Assembly (NCBI GenBank): GCA_964398915.1
Contig: CAYNOR010000009.1
Location: 1 to 64,000 of the forward strand
DNA: 64,000 nt
Direction of reading: 5' to 3'
Source: Tichowtungia sp964398915
GTDB lineage: Bacteria > Verrucomicrobiota > Kiritimatiellia > Kiritimatiellales > Tichowtungiaceae
The notes under the pieces were generated by a model. The model was not told where the DNA came from. It made no database searches and saw only the letters and a program-made list of their open reading frames with translations. The translations under genes and the position numbers were made by a program. Shown here in pieces: positions 26,402 to 35,404 of this stretch. Within the stretch, counting starts at the first letter, position 1, and each line of letters begins with the position of its first letter.

Positions 26402-26714
26402 TCTTCGGCCTGTCCGACTTGTCGGACGGAGGTCAGCAAATGATTGCTCGATTAGGAGAGAATGTTTCGATTTCCACCAACGAGTTGAAGACGCTGGTTT
26501 TCCGGGCATTGGAAGTCCGGCTTGTTTCCATGTGCAGAGTGCTAATTCTTCCGCCGGATCATACCCGTCTAAAAACTCTCAGGATGGACCGATTTGTGAA
26601 AATATTTTGCGAATTAGCGTGAGACTTCTGGAATTTGCCAATTTGGCGCATTTAAGCGGTTGAATAATATCCGCTGTATGGTAAAAATTGTCACAGTTAA
26701 GCGGAGAATTCCTT
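26402..26714 (+). other. Gene-free stretch with a short hairpin and a doubtful small ORF
   Basis: GTCCGAC (26412-26418) and GTCGGAC (26421-26427) form a tight hairpin with a two-base loop just after gnd, perhaps a terminator though without a T-run. GGAGG at 26427-26431 precedes an ATG at 26440 that opens a frame of about 60 codons ending at 26622, with no recognised product. I do not call it a gene. Confidence 0.3.
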
Positions 26715-27896
26715 GTGAAATCGAAGTTTTTGGACAAGTTGATCGATCGTCTTGAGCGAATGGATGCCGACAGCGTTCAGGCGCAGTTTTTGCATCTGGC
26801 CCGCGAAAAGGGGCTGATGGAGACGATTTTTCAGGCGATTCAGGAAGGTATTATTGTGGTCGGGCGCGGTGCGCGTATCCGTTATGCCAATCGCACGGCA
26901 GAATCACTTTTCGGCTTTAAACTCGAAACGGCAGAGGGGCAGCCGATTGCCCGGTATATTCGCGACATTGATTGGGAGAAGGTGCTCAGTCTGGATGGCG
27001 ACGAGTGGGAGCGGCTGATCCGGCGCGAAATTGAGGTGACGTATCCGGATCACCGTTTTGTTGAATTTTATGTGGTACCGCTGTCGGCAATCGAAGAGCG
27101 GGAGCAGGGTGCGGTGGTGATCTTTCGTGACGTGACGCGGGAACGGGCGACGACGGCCGAGTCAATTGAGTCGGAACGGCTGAAGGCACTGACGCTGTTA
27201 GCAGCGGGTGTGGCACACGAAATCGGTAATCCGCTCAATGCTGTGACGATTCATCTGCAACTGATGGAGCGTGAACTCGACGGACTGACTGATTCAGAAG
27301 CGCGCGAAAGTCTGAAAGAGATGGTTGAGGTTTCGAAACGCGAGGTCCATCGCCTGGACCGGATTATTACGCAGTTTCTGCGGGCGATCCGTCCTTCGCT
27401 GCCGGATCGTAAACCGGTGCAGATGGAGCGGATGCTGGACGAAACGCTGGAGTTGATGAAGCACGAGGTCGAAAATCGCCGCATTCTGGTGGAACGCGAA
27501 CAGCCTGAGCAGATTCCTTCGGTGCCGGCCGATGAGACGCAGGTGAAGCAGGCGTTTTTTAATATCATTAAGAATGCAATTCAGGTGATGGATGACGGCG
27601 GCATTTTGAAAATTGGTATCGACGTATCGCCGCGATTTGTGAGCATCTGTTTTGCCGATAACGGGCCGGGCATCACGCCGGAAAATCTTGGCGCGATTTA
27701 TGAGCCGTATCATACGACCAAAGCAACCGGGTCGGGGCTCGGATTGATGATCGTGCAGAGGATTCTGCGCGATCATGGCGGAGAAATTGAGATTTGCAGC
27801 ACGCCGGAGCGCGGCACGGCCTTTACGCTGCATTTTCCGCGCGATGACATAAGGCTTTCACTTCTCGAAGCGCCGAAGAGGGAGGGTAAAGAATGA
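26715..27896 (+). CDS. PAS-domain sensor histidine kinase (NtrB-like)
   Basis: A 393-residue cytosolic kinase with no membrane segment. PAS domain at about 40-140 (ETIFQAIQEGIIVVGRGARIRYANRTAESLFGF), HisKA box with phospho-acceptor H168 (LAAGVAHEIGNPLNA), then an ATPase domain with N-box IIKNAIQVMDDG and G-boxes FADNGPGI, GSGLGL. The GTG at 26715 follows GGAG; an upstream TTG is less likely. It overlaps the response regulator gene by 4 bases, so the two form one two-component system. The signal is unknown. Confidence 0.92.
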   Translation: MKSKFLDKLIDRLERMDADSVQAQFLHLAREKGLMETIFQAIQEGIIVVGRGARIRYANRTAESLFGFKLETAEGQPIARYIRDIDWEKVLSLDGDEWERLIRREIEVTYPDHRFVEFYVVPLSAIEEREQGAVVIFRDVTRERATTAESIESERLKALTLLAAGVAHEIGNPLNAVTIHLQLMERELDGLTDSEARESLKEMVEVSKREVHRLDRIITQFLRAIRPSLPDRKPVQMERMLDETLELMKHEVENRRILVEREQPEQIPSVPADETQVKQAFFNIIKNAIQVMDDGGILKIGIDVSPRFVSICFADNGPGITPENLGAIYEPYHTTKATGSGLGLMIVQRILRDHGGEIEICSTPERGTAFTLHFPRDDIRLSLLEAPKREGKE

Positions 27897-29248
27897 TTGC
27901 AAAACCGGTTGTTTTAATTGTTGATGACGAAAAGAACACGCGTGAAGGGCTGGCACGGGCGCTGCGCCGTTCGTATGAGGTGTTGATTGCCGAAAGCGGG
28001 TCGGCGGCTCTGAATATTCTGAGCGAGCGGCCGGTGGATGTGATGCTGAGTGATCTGCGGATGCCCGGCATGGACGGGATGACGCTGATGCAGCGCGCGC
28101 TGGCCGGGTCGCCTCAACTGGTTTGTATTCTGCTTACGGCGTATGGAAATATTGAGACGGCGGTGGATGCCATGCGGCATGGTGCGACCGATTTTCTGAC
28201 GAAGCCGGTGAATCTGGAGCAGCTCGAGCTGGTTTTGCAACGCGCACTGCGTTCACATCGGGCCGAGACGGAAAACCTTCAGCTCCGTGAGCAGCTGGAC
28301 AGTAAGTTCGGAATGGAGAATATCATCGGGACTTCGCCGGAAATGCAGCAGGTTTTTGATACGGTACGGCAGGTGGCGGCTTCGCGGGCTACCGTACTGA
28401 TTCAGGGCGAGAGCGGAACGGGCAAGGAACTGATTGCCAAGGCGATTCACAGTCTCAGTTCCCGTAAAAACGGGGCTTTTGTGCCGGTGCATTGCGCGGC
28501 ACTTTCTTCGACATTATTGGAGAGTGAGCTGTTCGGGCATGAGAAGGGTGCTTTTACAGGTGCGGCCGAGCGGCGTAAGGGACGTTTTGAGCTGGCGGAC
28601 GGCGGTTCGCTGTTTCTGGATGAAATCGGTGAGGTGGATGCGAGTGTGCAGGTGAAAATTCTGCGGGCGTTGGAAGAGCGGCGCTTTGAGCGGGTGGGCG
28701 GGCAGGAATCGATCGATGTCGATACGCGGCTGATCGCGGCGACGAACCGGGATTTGAAGAAGATGGTGGCTGAAGGTAAATTTCGAGAGGATCTCTATTA
28801 CCGGCTGTACGTGGTCGTGATTCAATTGCCGGCGCTGCGTGAGCGCAGGAGTGATATTTCTCTGTTGCTGAAGCATTATCTGGACGTGTTTAATCAGGAG
28901 AACGGTCGTGCAATTGAAGGGTTTTCTCCGGATGCGCTCGACCTGTTGATGGCCTATCGCTGGCCGGGTAATGTGCGCGAGTTGCGTAATGTGGTGGAGC
29001 AAATGGTGGTACTTTCCCGGTCACAACGCATTGGTGTACGCGATTTGCCGGTACATTTGCGTGAAAACGGGTCTTCGGGAGGGACTCAGGAGGTAGGAGG
29101 TACGCTGGAGGAGATGGAGAAAAGGGCTCTTCTGCAGGCGCTGAAGGCATCCGGCGGAAATCGCACGCATGCCGCTGAGAAGTTAGGTATCAGTCGGCGT
29201 ACGCTACACCGTAAAATTGCGGAGTACGGCTTCACCGAAGTTGAATGA
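27893..29248 (+). CDS. Sigma-54-dependent response regulator (NtrC family)
   Basis: A 451-residue activator with a receiver domain with phospho-acceptor D54 (VMLSDLRMPGMDG), an AAA+ domain with Walker A GESGTGKE and the sigma-54 contact loop GAFTGA, and a C-terminal Fis-type helix-turn-helix (GGNRTHAAEKLGISRRTLHRKI). It acts at sigma-54 promoters when phosphorylated by the upstream kinase, with which it overlaps (ATGA). A 179-base gap with degenerate TATTGCGTA-like repeats follows. Confidence 0.95.
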   Translation: MIAKPVVLIVDDEKNTREGLARALRRSYEVLIAESGSAALNILSERPVDVMLSDLRMPGMDGMTLMQRALAGSPQLVCILLTAYGNIETAVDAMRHGATDFLTKPVNLEQLELVLQRALRSHRAETENLQLREQLDSKFGMENIIGTSPEMQQVFDTVRQVAASRATVLIQGESGTGKELIAKAIHSLSSRKNGAFVPVHCAALSSTLLESELFGHEKGAFTGAAERRKGRFELADGGSLFLDEIGEVDASVQVKILRALEERRFERVGGQESIDVDTRLIAATNRDLKKMVAEGKFREDLYYRLYVVVIQLPALRERRSDISLLLKHYLDVFNQENGRAIEGFSPDALDLLMAYRWPGNVRELRNVVEQMVVLSRSQRIGVRDLPVHLRENGSSGGTQEVGGTLEEMEKRALLQALKASGGNRTHAAEKLGISRRTLHRKIAEYGFTEVE

Positions 29249-29427
29249 GTTTGGGATTGAAGAAGCAGAAGTGTTCAAGGATGCTTCAAAACATATTGCG
29301 TACTGAGTATTGCGTAAAAGAAATCGGGGGCTGGAATGCGGAATACGCAGTACGAAATGCATGGTGAGAATAAATTTTGGCCTCACAGGAAAACGGTTCG
29401 TGGAATGAACATCTCGGAGTAAGACCT

Positions 29428-31227
29428 ATGGCAAAACAACAGCATCAACCCTTCGAGGCAACCCTGCAGGATCTCGTTTACAGCGTGGATGCCGGACTTG
29501 GTTTGAAAATTATCCGTACGACTCTTTTTTGTCTTTTTGTCCTCGGATTGATCATCATCTTCACGGCACGGCAGTTTCGCGGGTTTGATACGGAGGCGGC
29601 CATGGATTACGCACAGCTCGGGCGCAATCTGTCTCAGACCCATCGTTATGATACACAATGTATCCGCCCGGTAACTATTGCACAGGTTTCATCCCACAGT
29701 TTCGATGGTGATGCCCGGATCGGCCGCCACCCTGAACTTTTTAAGCCGCCGCTTTATCCGGCGATTATTGCGGCTGGTTTCAGTTTTTTCAACCTGATCG
29801 GTATTGATCCGTTTCCGGCCAGTACGGCTTTTCAGGGCATTCGTATCTATCCCGCCGAACAATGGATTATTGTTCCGGTACATCATTTTTTTACCGTCCT
29901 TTCAGGTCTGATGCTCTATCTGCTGGGAAAGAAGCTTTTCTCGCATAAGATGGGTTTATTAAGTGTTGTGACCTATTTCCTGAGCGAAATGGTCTGGATG
30001 GACAGCATTCGCGGCACAGGACTGCCCGTTCTTACATTTTTTGTTCTCGGAGCTACTTATTTTGCTCTGCTGGCAATGATCAACCGCCGGGAACGAAGAG
30101 CGTTGTGGAACTGGATGATGTACTTTCTCCTTTCCATCGGGTTTTCGGCGGCAGCGTTTTTGACGCATTATGCGGCGCTGGCCGTCATTCCGGGAATCAC
30201 ACTGTTTATTTGGATGATGGGCTCACGCACGCAACGCGGCGGGCATCTGGCCTTTTTTTATGTGGCGCTTATTTTTCTGACCGTATCGCCATGGGTGCTG
30301 CGCAATTACCAGCTTTCCGGATCACCGCTTGGACTTGCTCCGCACACCGCACTGATCGATTCATCCAAGTATCCGGGGGACTCAATGATGCGTACGTTGA
30401 AACCCAGTTTTAAACTCATGCCGGATATCCAGGTGGCACGCGCAAAATGGGCGAAGAATTTTAATGAGCTGTACCAAACCGGGTTCACTTCCATGGGGGG
30501 TGGTTTGCTGATTGCATTTTTTATGGTGACGTTTTTCTACCGGTTTGTCCGGGTACACGTTCACACCCTGCGCTGGGGAATAGGGCTGTCGATGGTCTTG
30601 TTTTTTGCCGGAGCCTGTTTTTTTAATAAAGACACCCTGCGCGTCTACCATATTTTCTGGCCGTTTATAATCCTCTATGGCTTGGCCTTTTTTTCAATTC
30701 TGCTTGATCGGCTGGATTTGAGTATTCAGCTTTATAAAGTTGGTCTGACTGTTTTGGTGATTGGACTGACCGCGCTGCCGTTGATGGTCACAATTTTTCT
30801 GTCGTCTTCACCGGGGCTGCCATATCCGCCTTACTATGCGCCGTTTATTATGCGTGTAAGTGAACTGTTGAAACCCGGTGAAGTGATGTGCACTGATATG
30901 CCGTGGGCTACTGCGTGGTATGGGAAACGTGTCTCCATACTTCTGCCGAAAACACTGGATGACTATTACGAGATCAACGACTACCGCAAGTACATCAGCG
31001 GGCTTTATATCACCACGCTCACGAAAGACCGTCCGTTTGTTTCATCACTGCTTGAAGGTTCGGAAAAAACGTGGCTTCCCATAACTATGGGGCGTTTGCC
31101 GCAGAATTTTCCTTTGAAACAGGGGTTTGCGCTCAATAAGCAGGATCAGCTGTTTCTGACCGATACCGTTCGCTGGGGTGCGGATCAGGTTCAGAAACCG
31201 GCGGGCGGGGAATCCAGTGTGAAATAA
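29428..31227 (+). CDS. Polytopic membrane protein, glycosyltransferase-39/ArnT-like
   Basis: About 599 residues with some ten hydrophobic segments. The first extracytoplasmic loop holds RGFDTEAAMDYAQLGRNL, placed like the acidic catalytic loop of lipid-linked sugar transferases (PMT/ArnT group). A soluble C-terminal part (about 480-599) follows. It probably transfers a sugar from a polyprenyl carrier to an envelope acceptor; that is inference from topology. I chose the ATG at 29428 after GGAGTAAGACCT. fmt follows 14 bases downstream. Confidence 0.75.
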   Translation: MAKQQHQPFEATLQDLVYSVDAGLGLKIIRTTLFCLFVLGLIIIFTARQFRGFDTEAAMDYAQLGRNLSQTHRYDTQCIRPVTIAQVSSHSFDGDARIGRHPELFKPPLYPAIIAAGFSFFNLIGIDPFPASTAFQGIRIYPAEQWIIVPVHHFFTVLSGLMLYLLGKKLFSHKMGLLSVVTYFLSEMVWMDSIRGTGLPVLTFFVLGATYFALLAMINRRERRALWNWMMYFLLSIGFSAAAFLTHYAALAVIPGITLFIWMMGSRTQRGGHLAFFYVALIFLTVSPWVLRNYQLSGSPLGLAPHTALIDSSKYPGDSMMRTLKPSFKLMPDIQVARAKWAKNFNELYQTGFTSMGGGLLIAFFMVTFFYRFVRVHVHTLRWGIGLSMVLFFAGACFFNKDTLRVYHIFWPFIILYGLAFFSILLDRLDLSIQLYKVGLTVLVIGLTALPLMVTIFLSSSPGLPYPPYYAPFIMRVSELLKPGEVMCTDMPWATAWYGKRVSILLPKTLDDYYEINDYRKYISGLYITTLTKDRPFVSSLLEGSEKTWLPITMGRLPQNFPLKQGFALNKQDQLFLTDTVRWGADQVQKPAGGESSVK

Positions 31228-31241
31228 TCCGGAGCGGCATC

Positions 31242-32165
31242 ATGCGCGTAGTTTTCTTTGGATCGGCAACGATCGGATTTCCTTTATTGGAAGCACTGTT
31301 TGCGAGTGCGCAGGATGAAGTTGTTGCCGTTGTTACTCAGCCTGACCGGCCGGCCGGCCGTAAACAGCAGTTAACGCCATGTCCGGTAAAATCTGTCGCG
31401 AAAGAACGCGGACTTCCGGTGCTTTCGCCGGAAAAGGTCAAAGATTGTCTGCCGGAATTGACCGCCTTGAATGCTGATCTTTTTGTAGTGGTTGCCTATG
31501 GTCAGTACATTCCGCCGTCTGTATTGGCTCTTCCGGAACACGGAGCCATTAACCTGCACCCCTCCCTGCTGCCGAAATATCGCGGATCGTCCCCCATACA
31601 ATGGGCTCTTGCCAACGGTGACACCGCTACCGGCGTGACGATTCTTTATGTGAGTGAAAAAATGGATGCGGGTGACCTCATTCTTCAGCGCAGCGTACCA
31701 ATCGGGGTGGATGATACATCGGCAACACTTGAACCGGTACTGGCGGCGGCCGGTGCCGAGTTGTTGATGCAGGCGGTTGAACAGATCCGCAGTGGAAACG
31801 TTTTGCGTCATCCGCAGAACGATGCGTACGCAAGCGAAGTGCGTAAGCTCACGAAAGAAGACGGGCGCATCGATTGGACGATGTCCGCGGAAACATTGCG
31901 CAACCGGGTCCGCGGCTTTACACCCTGGCCGGGCTGTTTTTGTGAACTGCTGGACGGGTCACGTTTAAAAATACTTAAAACCGTTGTCGAAATGCGCACT
32001 GGAGTTCCCGGTGAACTTCTTGATGCGGAGGGCGCGGGACCTTTAGTGGCTGCGGGAGAGGGGGCCTTGCGTTTGATTGAGGTGCAGCCGTCCGGCAAGT
32101 GTGCTATGGACGGGGCGTCGTATCTGCGGGGTTATCCGATGATGAAGGGCCTGAGGCTGGTGTGA
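31242..32165 (+). CDS. fmt: Methionyl-tRNA formyltransferase
   Basis: A 307-residue enzyme that formylates initiator Met-tRNA with 10-formyl-tetrahydrofolate. It has the catalytic region INLHPSLLPKYRGSSPIQWAL with the Asn-His-Ser pattern, and the C-terminal OB-like tRNA-binding domain (PWPGCFCELLDGSRLKILK). GGAG precedes the ATG. Its last 62 bases overlap the 3' end of the convergent TPR lipoprotein gene. Confidence 0.95.
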   Translation: MRVVFFGSATIGFPLLEALFASAQDEVVAVVTQPDRPAGRKQQLTPCPVKSVAKERGLPVLSPEKVKDCLPELTALNADLFVVVAYGQYIPPSVLALPEHGAINLHPSLLPKYRGSSPIQWALANGDTATGVTILYVSEKMDAGDLILQRSVPIGVDDTSATLEPVLAAAGAELLMQAVEQIRSGNVLRHPQNDAYASEVRKLTKEDGRIDWTMSAETLRNRVRGFTPWPGCFCELLDGSRLKILKTVVEMRTGVPGELLDAEGAGPLVAAGEGALRLIEVQPSGKCAMDGASYLRGYPMMKGLRLV

Positions 32166-34128
32166 TATCATTTGTTTTGAGCCGTTCGTGTACCCGTGGA
32201 TTTCCCGGATCGATTTCCAGTGCTTTTTTCCATTGCTCGACAGCAGCAGTGTGGTTGCCCAGTTTAAAATAGGTGTCACCCAGATGCTCCCGGATGACCG
32301 GATCGTCTTTAATAAGATCCATTGCCTTCTTCAGCTCGTTCAGTGCTTCGGCGTGGCGGCCCTGCATGTAATAAATCCAGCCGAGCGTGTCGCGAAAGGC
32401 TCCGTTTTCAGGGTCTGTTGCAAGCGCTTTTTGAATAAGCTCTAGCCCCATATCCAGTTTTTCACCGCGCTCTGCCCACATGTAGGCGATATAATTCTGC
32501 GCGTGAGCCGTAAAATCTCCGCCCATCTCTATGGTTTTTAAAAAAAGTTTTTCAGCGGATTCAAGCTGGCCGGCCCGCTCATGGAGTGAAGCGTATTGAT
32601 AATAAAACTGTTCGCCGAGCAGATTGGTGTCGCTGCTTTTTTGCACCAAGGCCTCGAATTGCCGGGCGGTCTCGATGGCTTTTGCATATTGCTTTTGATC
32701 GGTCTGCAGGATCATCAGATAATAGAGGGCTTCGGCGGCTTCGGGGCTCATGGAGTGGAAAACAGTCAATAATTCGATGGAACTTGCGGCAGGAATTGAA
32801 GTTTGTCCAGTGAGCAGGGATTGCATGTACTGGTTTAGAACCATTGGATTGTCGATGTAGATAGAGGCCAGTGTTTTGGCAGCTTCTTCCGGATGGCCGC
32901 TTTTTTGTGCGGCAATCAGGAAGTTAAAAAGAAAGAAAGGATTAGCAGCCCATTCCGACTCGGGGGATGTTGTGCGTACGTGTTCGAGCTCCGTATAGGC
33001 ATCGTCGTAGCGCTCCTGCTGCAGGTGCAGATATCCCAGCACGATGCGCAGGCGGCTGTCGTCGGGATAATGCGCAAGAGCTTTTGTCAGAAGGGCCTCC
33101 GCCTCTTGATTTCTATGTGCTCCGATATAAAGCGAGCCCAGCTGTGTGTAAAAGAAAACCGGAGATTGCTGCTGTTCCGATATCTGCTGTTCCAGGCGGG
33201 CAATTAATCGGTATTGCTCATCTTCCGGCAGTTTTTCCGCAATATATTGGAGCCATGATTCGGGTTCGGTTCCTGTTTTATCAGCCAGCTGTTCATAGAT
33301 TGCCATGGCTTGATCAGCTTTTCCCGTTGTAATCAAGAGGTCGAGGATCTGCCGGGCGGTGAGCAGATCGCCGGGCGCATACCGGTGTGCAGTTTCAAAG
33401 GCATTCAGGGCTTCTGCCGGCTTTTCCACGGCAAGCAGTGCAAAACCAAGTTGCTGCCAGGACAGCGTATTGGTCGGCGCGAGGACGAGAGCTTTTTGCA
33501 GAAAGCCGACTCCTTCTTGAACTGTTGCTTTTGCTTGAGGAGTGTCCCCCATACTTCGGGCATTATCGATACAGAGTGTTCCGAGGAGATGAAGCAGGTC
33601 GGCATTGTTGCTTTGCGCTTTTACGGCCATGCGGAGCGTGTCGAATGCATCGGCGCGTCGATCCTGTGAAAGATAAAATCTTGTAAGAAAGACAGGAGGT
33701 TCCGGTTGTTCCGGAAACTTGATGCAGGCCTGTTTGAACAGGGATTCGGCCTGATCGGGATGTTCGGTTAATGCATAAACTCTGGCGAGCAGAAGTAATG
33801 AATCAGCCGCATCGGGGTGGCGGCTTACCAGTTCGCGTGCCAGCCGGACGGCATCATCCGGTTTTTTCAGTTTAAGTGCGATGGAAACGGCCGGGGCGTA
33901 GAGTTTCGGCTCATTCGGGTCCAGCTTCATAGCGGCTTCAAGCTGATTTAATGCGCCGGACGAGTCACCGCCCGCCTCAGCCAGCAGGCCGAGACTGAAA
34001 TGAGATAAAGCCTCAGCCTGCGCGTTTGCGCTCAGCTGAGGCTTTAAAGGAAATGCGCAACCACTGATGCTCAGTACGGTACCGAGCACGGCAGCTCCGG
34101 CGATCCGGACTTTGCGGGATGCGCACAT
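32104..34128 (-). CDS. TPR-repeat lipoprotein
   Basis: A 674-residue protein with a lipoprotein signal (VLGTVLSISGC, lipid-modified Cys about residue 24). Most of the chain is TPR repeats (for example GWIYYMQGRHAEALNELKKAMDL and YFKLGNHTAAVEQWKKALEIDPG near the C-terminus). It is likely anchored in the envelope as a scaffold for export or polymer assembly. The Pro/Ser-rich tail is encoded antisense to fmt. It is the last gene of a minus-strand group with hisG and the 29-residue basic protein. Confidence 0.85.
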   Translation of the reverse strand: MCASRKVRIAGAAVLGTVLSISGCAFPLKPQLSANAQAEALSHFSLGLLAEAGGDSSGALNQLEAAMKLDPNEPKLYAPAVSIALKLKKPDDAVRLARELVSRHPDAADSLLLLARVYALTEHPDQAESLFKQACIKFPEQPEPPVFLTRFYLSQDRRADAFDTLRMAVKAQSNNADLLHLLGTLCIDNARSMGDTPQAKATVQEGVGFLQKALVLAPTNTLSWQQLGFALLAVEKPAEALNAFETAHRYAPGDLLTARQILDLLITTGKADQAMAIYEQLADKTGTEPESWLQYIAEKLPEDEQYRLIARLEQQISEQQQSPVFFYTQLGSLYIGAHRNQEAEALLTKALAHYPDDSRLRIVLGYLHLQQERYDDAYTELEHVRTTSPESEWAANPFFLFNFLIAAQKSGHPEEAAKTLASIYIDNPMVLNQYMQSLLTGQTSIPAASSIELLTVFHSMSPEAAEALYYLMILQTDQKQYAKAIETARQFEALVQKSSDTNLLGEQFYYQYASLHERAGQLESAEKLFLKTIEMGGDFTAHAQNYIAYMWAERGEKLDMGLELIQKALATDPENGAFRDTLGWIYYMQGRHAEALNELKKAMDLIKDDPVIREHLGDTYFKLGNHTAAVEQWKKALEIDPGNPRVHERLKTNDITPASGPSSSDNPADTTPRP

Positions 34129-34152
34129 GACACTTCCCCTTATCAGTAAAAA

Positions 34153-34242
34153 CTATTTCTTTTTATGCCGGACTTCACGACGACGTTTGCGCCGTTTATG
34201 TTTCGACATCTTGGTCTTACGCCATTTTTTAATGGTACCCAT
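34153..34242 (-). CDS. AURKAIP1/COX24-domain mini protein (bS22/mS38-like)
   Basis: A 29-residue, extremely basic protein reading MGTIKKWRKTKMSKHKRRKR and then RRREVRHKKK-like residues. It fits the AURKAIP1/COX24 domain, known as small ribosomal proteins (bS22 in actinobacteria, mS38 in mitochondria), so it probably binds the 30S subunit. AAGGAA stands eight bases before the ATG at 34242. It lies between hisG (22-base gap) and the TPR lipoprotein gene. Confidence 0.8.
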   Translation of the reverse strand: MGTIKKWRKTKMSKHKRRKRRREVRHKKK

Positions 34243-34264
34243 GTTTCTGTATTCCTTTGTACGC

Positions 34265-35137
34265 TTATGCAACCACTTTATTTAAGCCGATTTCAATAAT
34301 TCCTTCAGCACCGGCGGCTTTAAGTTCGGGAATAATCTCCCGCACCACCGATTCATTCACTACCGTTTCAACGGCATACCAGCCGTCGTCAGAGAGGCTG
34401 CTTACGGTCGGAGAATGCAGTGCCGGCAGCAGTTTTTTCACCTGCGGAAGATTTTTTTGATTTACGTTCATTTTAAGCAGCACCTTATCGGTGGCATTCA
34501 GTGCGGATGACAGCAACAGGGCGATCTTCTCCAGCTTTGAACGTTTCCAACAGTCGACCCAGGCCGTCTTGTTGGCAAAAAATTTGGTATAGGATTCCAT
34601 GATCGTGTCCACGATACGCAGATTATGCGCACGCAACGACGATCCCGTTTCGGTGATGTCTACAATGGCATCGGCGAATTCGGGCACTTTGACTTCGGTA
34701 GCACCCCATGAAAATTCCACCGTGGCTTTGACCCCGTTTTTGGCTAACCAGCGTTCTACGATGCCGACGCCTTCCGTGGCAATCCGTTTGCCTTCGAGGT
34801 CTTTAACCGACTGAATCGGGGAGTTCTCCGGAACGGCCAGCACCCATCGCACGGGGCGTTTGGTTTGTTTGGAATAAATTAAACTGCATACATCTTGTAC
34901 ATCGGAACCGTTTGCTTCAATCCAATCCAGTCCTGCGATACCGGCATCCAGCATGCCGTTTTCAACATAACGGCTCATTTCTTGCGGGCGGAGCAGGCGG
35001 AGTTCAATTTCCTTATCATCAATGGAAGGAAAATAGGAACGCGAGCTTCCCGAGATGTTGAATCCGGCTTTCGCGAACAGGGCGTAGGTTGAATCCTGCA
35101 AACTTCCCTTAGGTAATCCTATAATCAATTTCTTCAT
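34265..35137 (-). CDS. hisG: ATP phosphoribosyltransferase, long form
   Basis: The first enzyme of histidine synthesis, joining ATP and PRPP. About 290 residues: catalytic domain starting MKKLIIGLPKGSLQ, PRPP-binding stretch DAIVDITETGSSLRAHNL, and a C-terminal ACT-like regulatory domain (PTVSSLSDDGWYAVETVV), so it is the long, histidine-sensitive form that needs no HisZ. I chose the ATG at 35137, matching the conserved start; an upstream frame to 35221 is not expected. No other his gene is here. Confidence 0.95.
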   Translation of the reverse strand: MKKLIIGLPKGSLQDSTYALFAKAGFNISGSSRSYFPSIDDKEIELRLLRPQEMSRYVENGMLDAGIAGLDWIEANGSDVQDVCSLIYSKQTKRPVRWVLAVPENSPIQSVKDLEGKRIATEGVGIVERWLAKNGVKATVEFSWGATEVKVPEFADAIVDITETGSSLRAHNLRIVDTIMESYTKFFANKTAWVDCWKRSKLEKIALLLSSALNATDKVLLKMNVNQKNLPQVKKLLPALHSPTVSSLSDDGWYAVETVVNESVVREIIPELKAAGAEGIIEIGLNKVVA

Positions 35138-35404
35138 GTCGTAAAATGTCTTCCAGTTCTCAAATAAGAGCGTCGGACTATACGGAAACCTGATGGGGTC
35201 GTCTACCGTTATTTTTCCCATTTTTACAAACGATTTTTGAAATGGTTTGATTTGATTGCCGGTACGACTGATTTTTCATTTTCACCTGCGGCCTGTGGTA
35301 TATTTCACCAGCCGGGTGAAAAATCAGTGTTGAAAATCCTGTCAGTTGTGGCACGGTCTCTGCTAAATATCTCGACGGCTCCGTTGATGATAGAAGGGAT
35401 CTCT

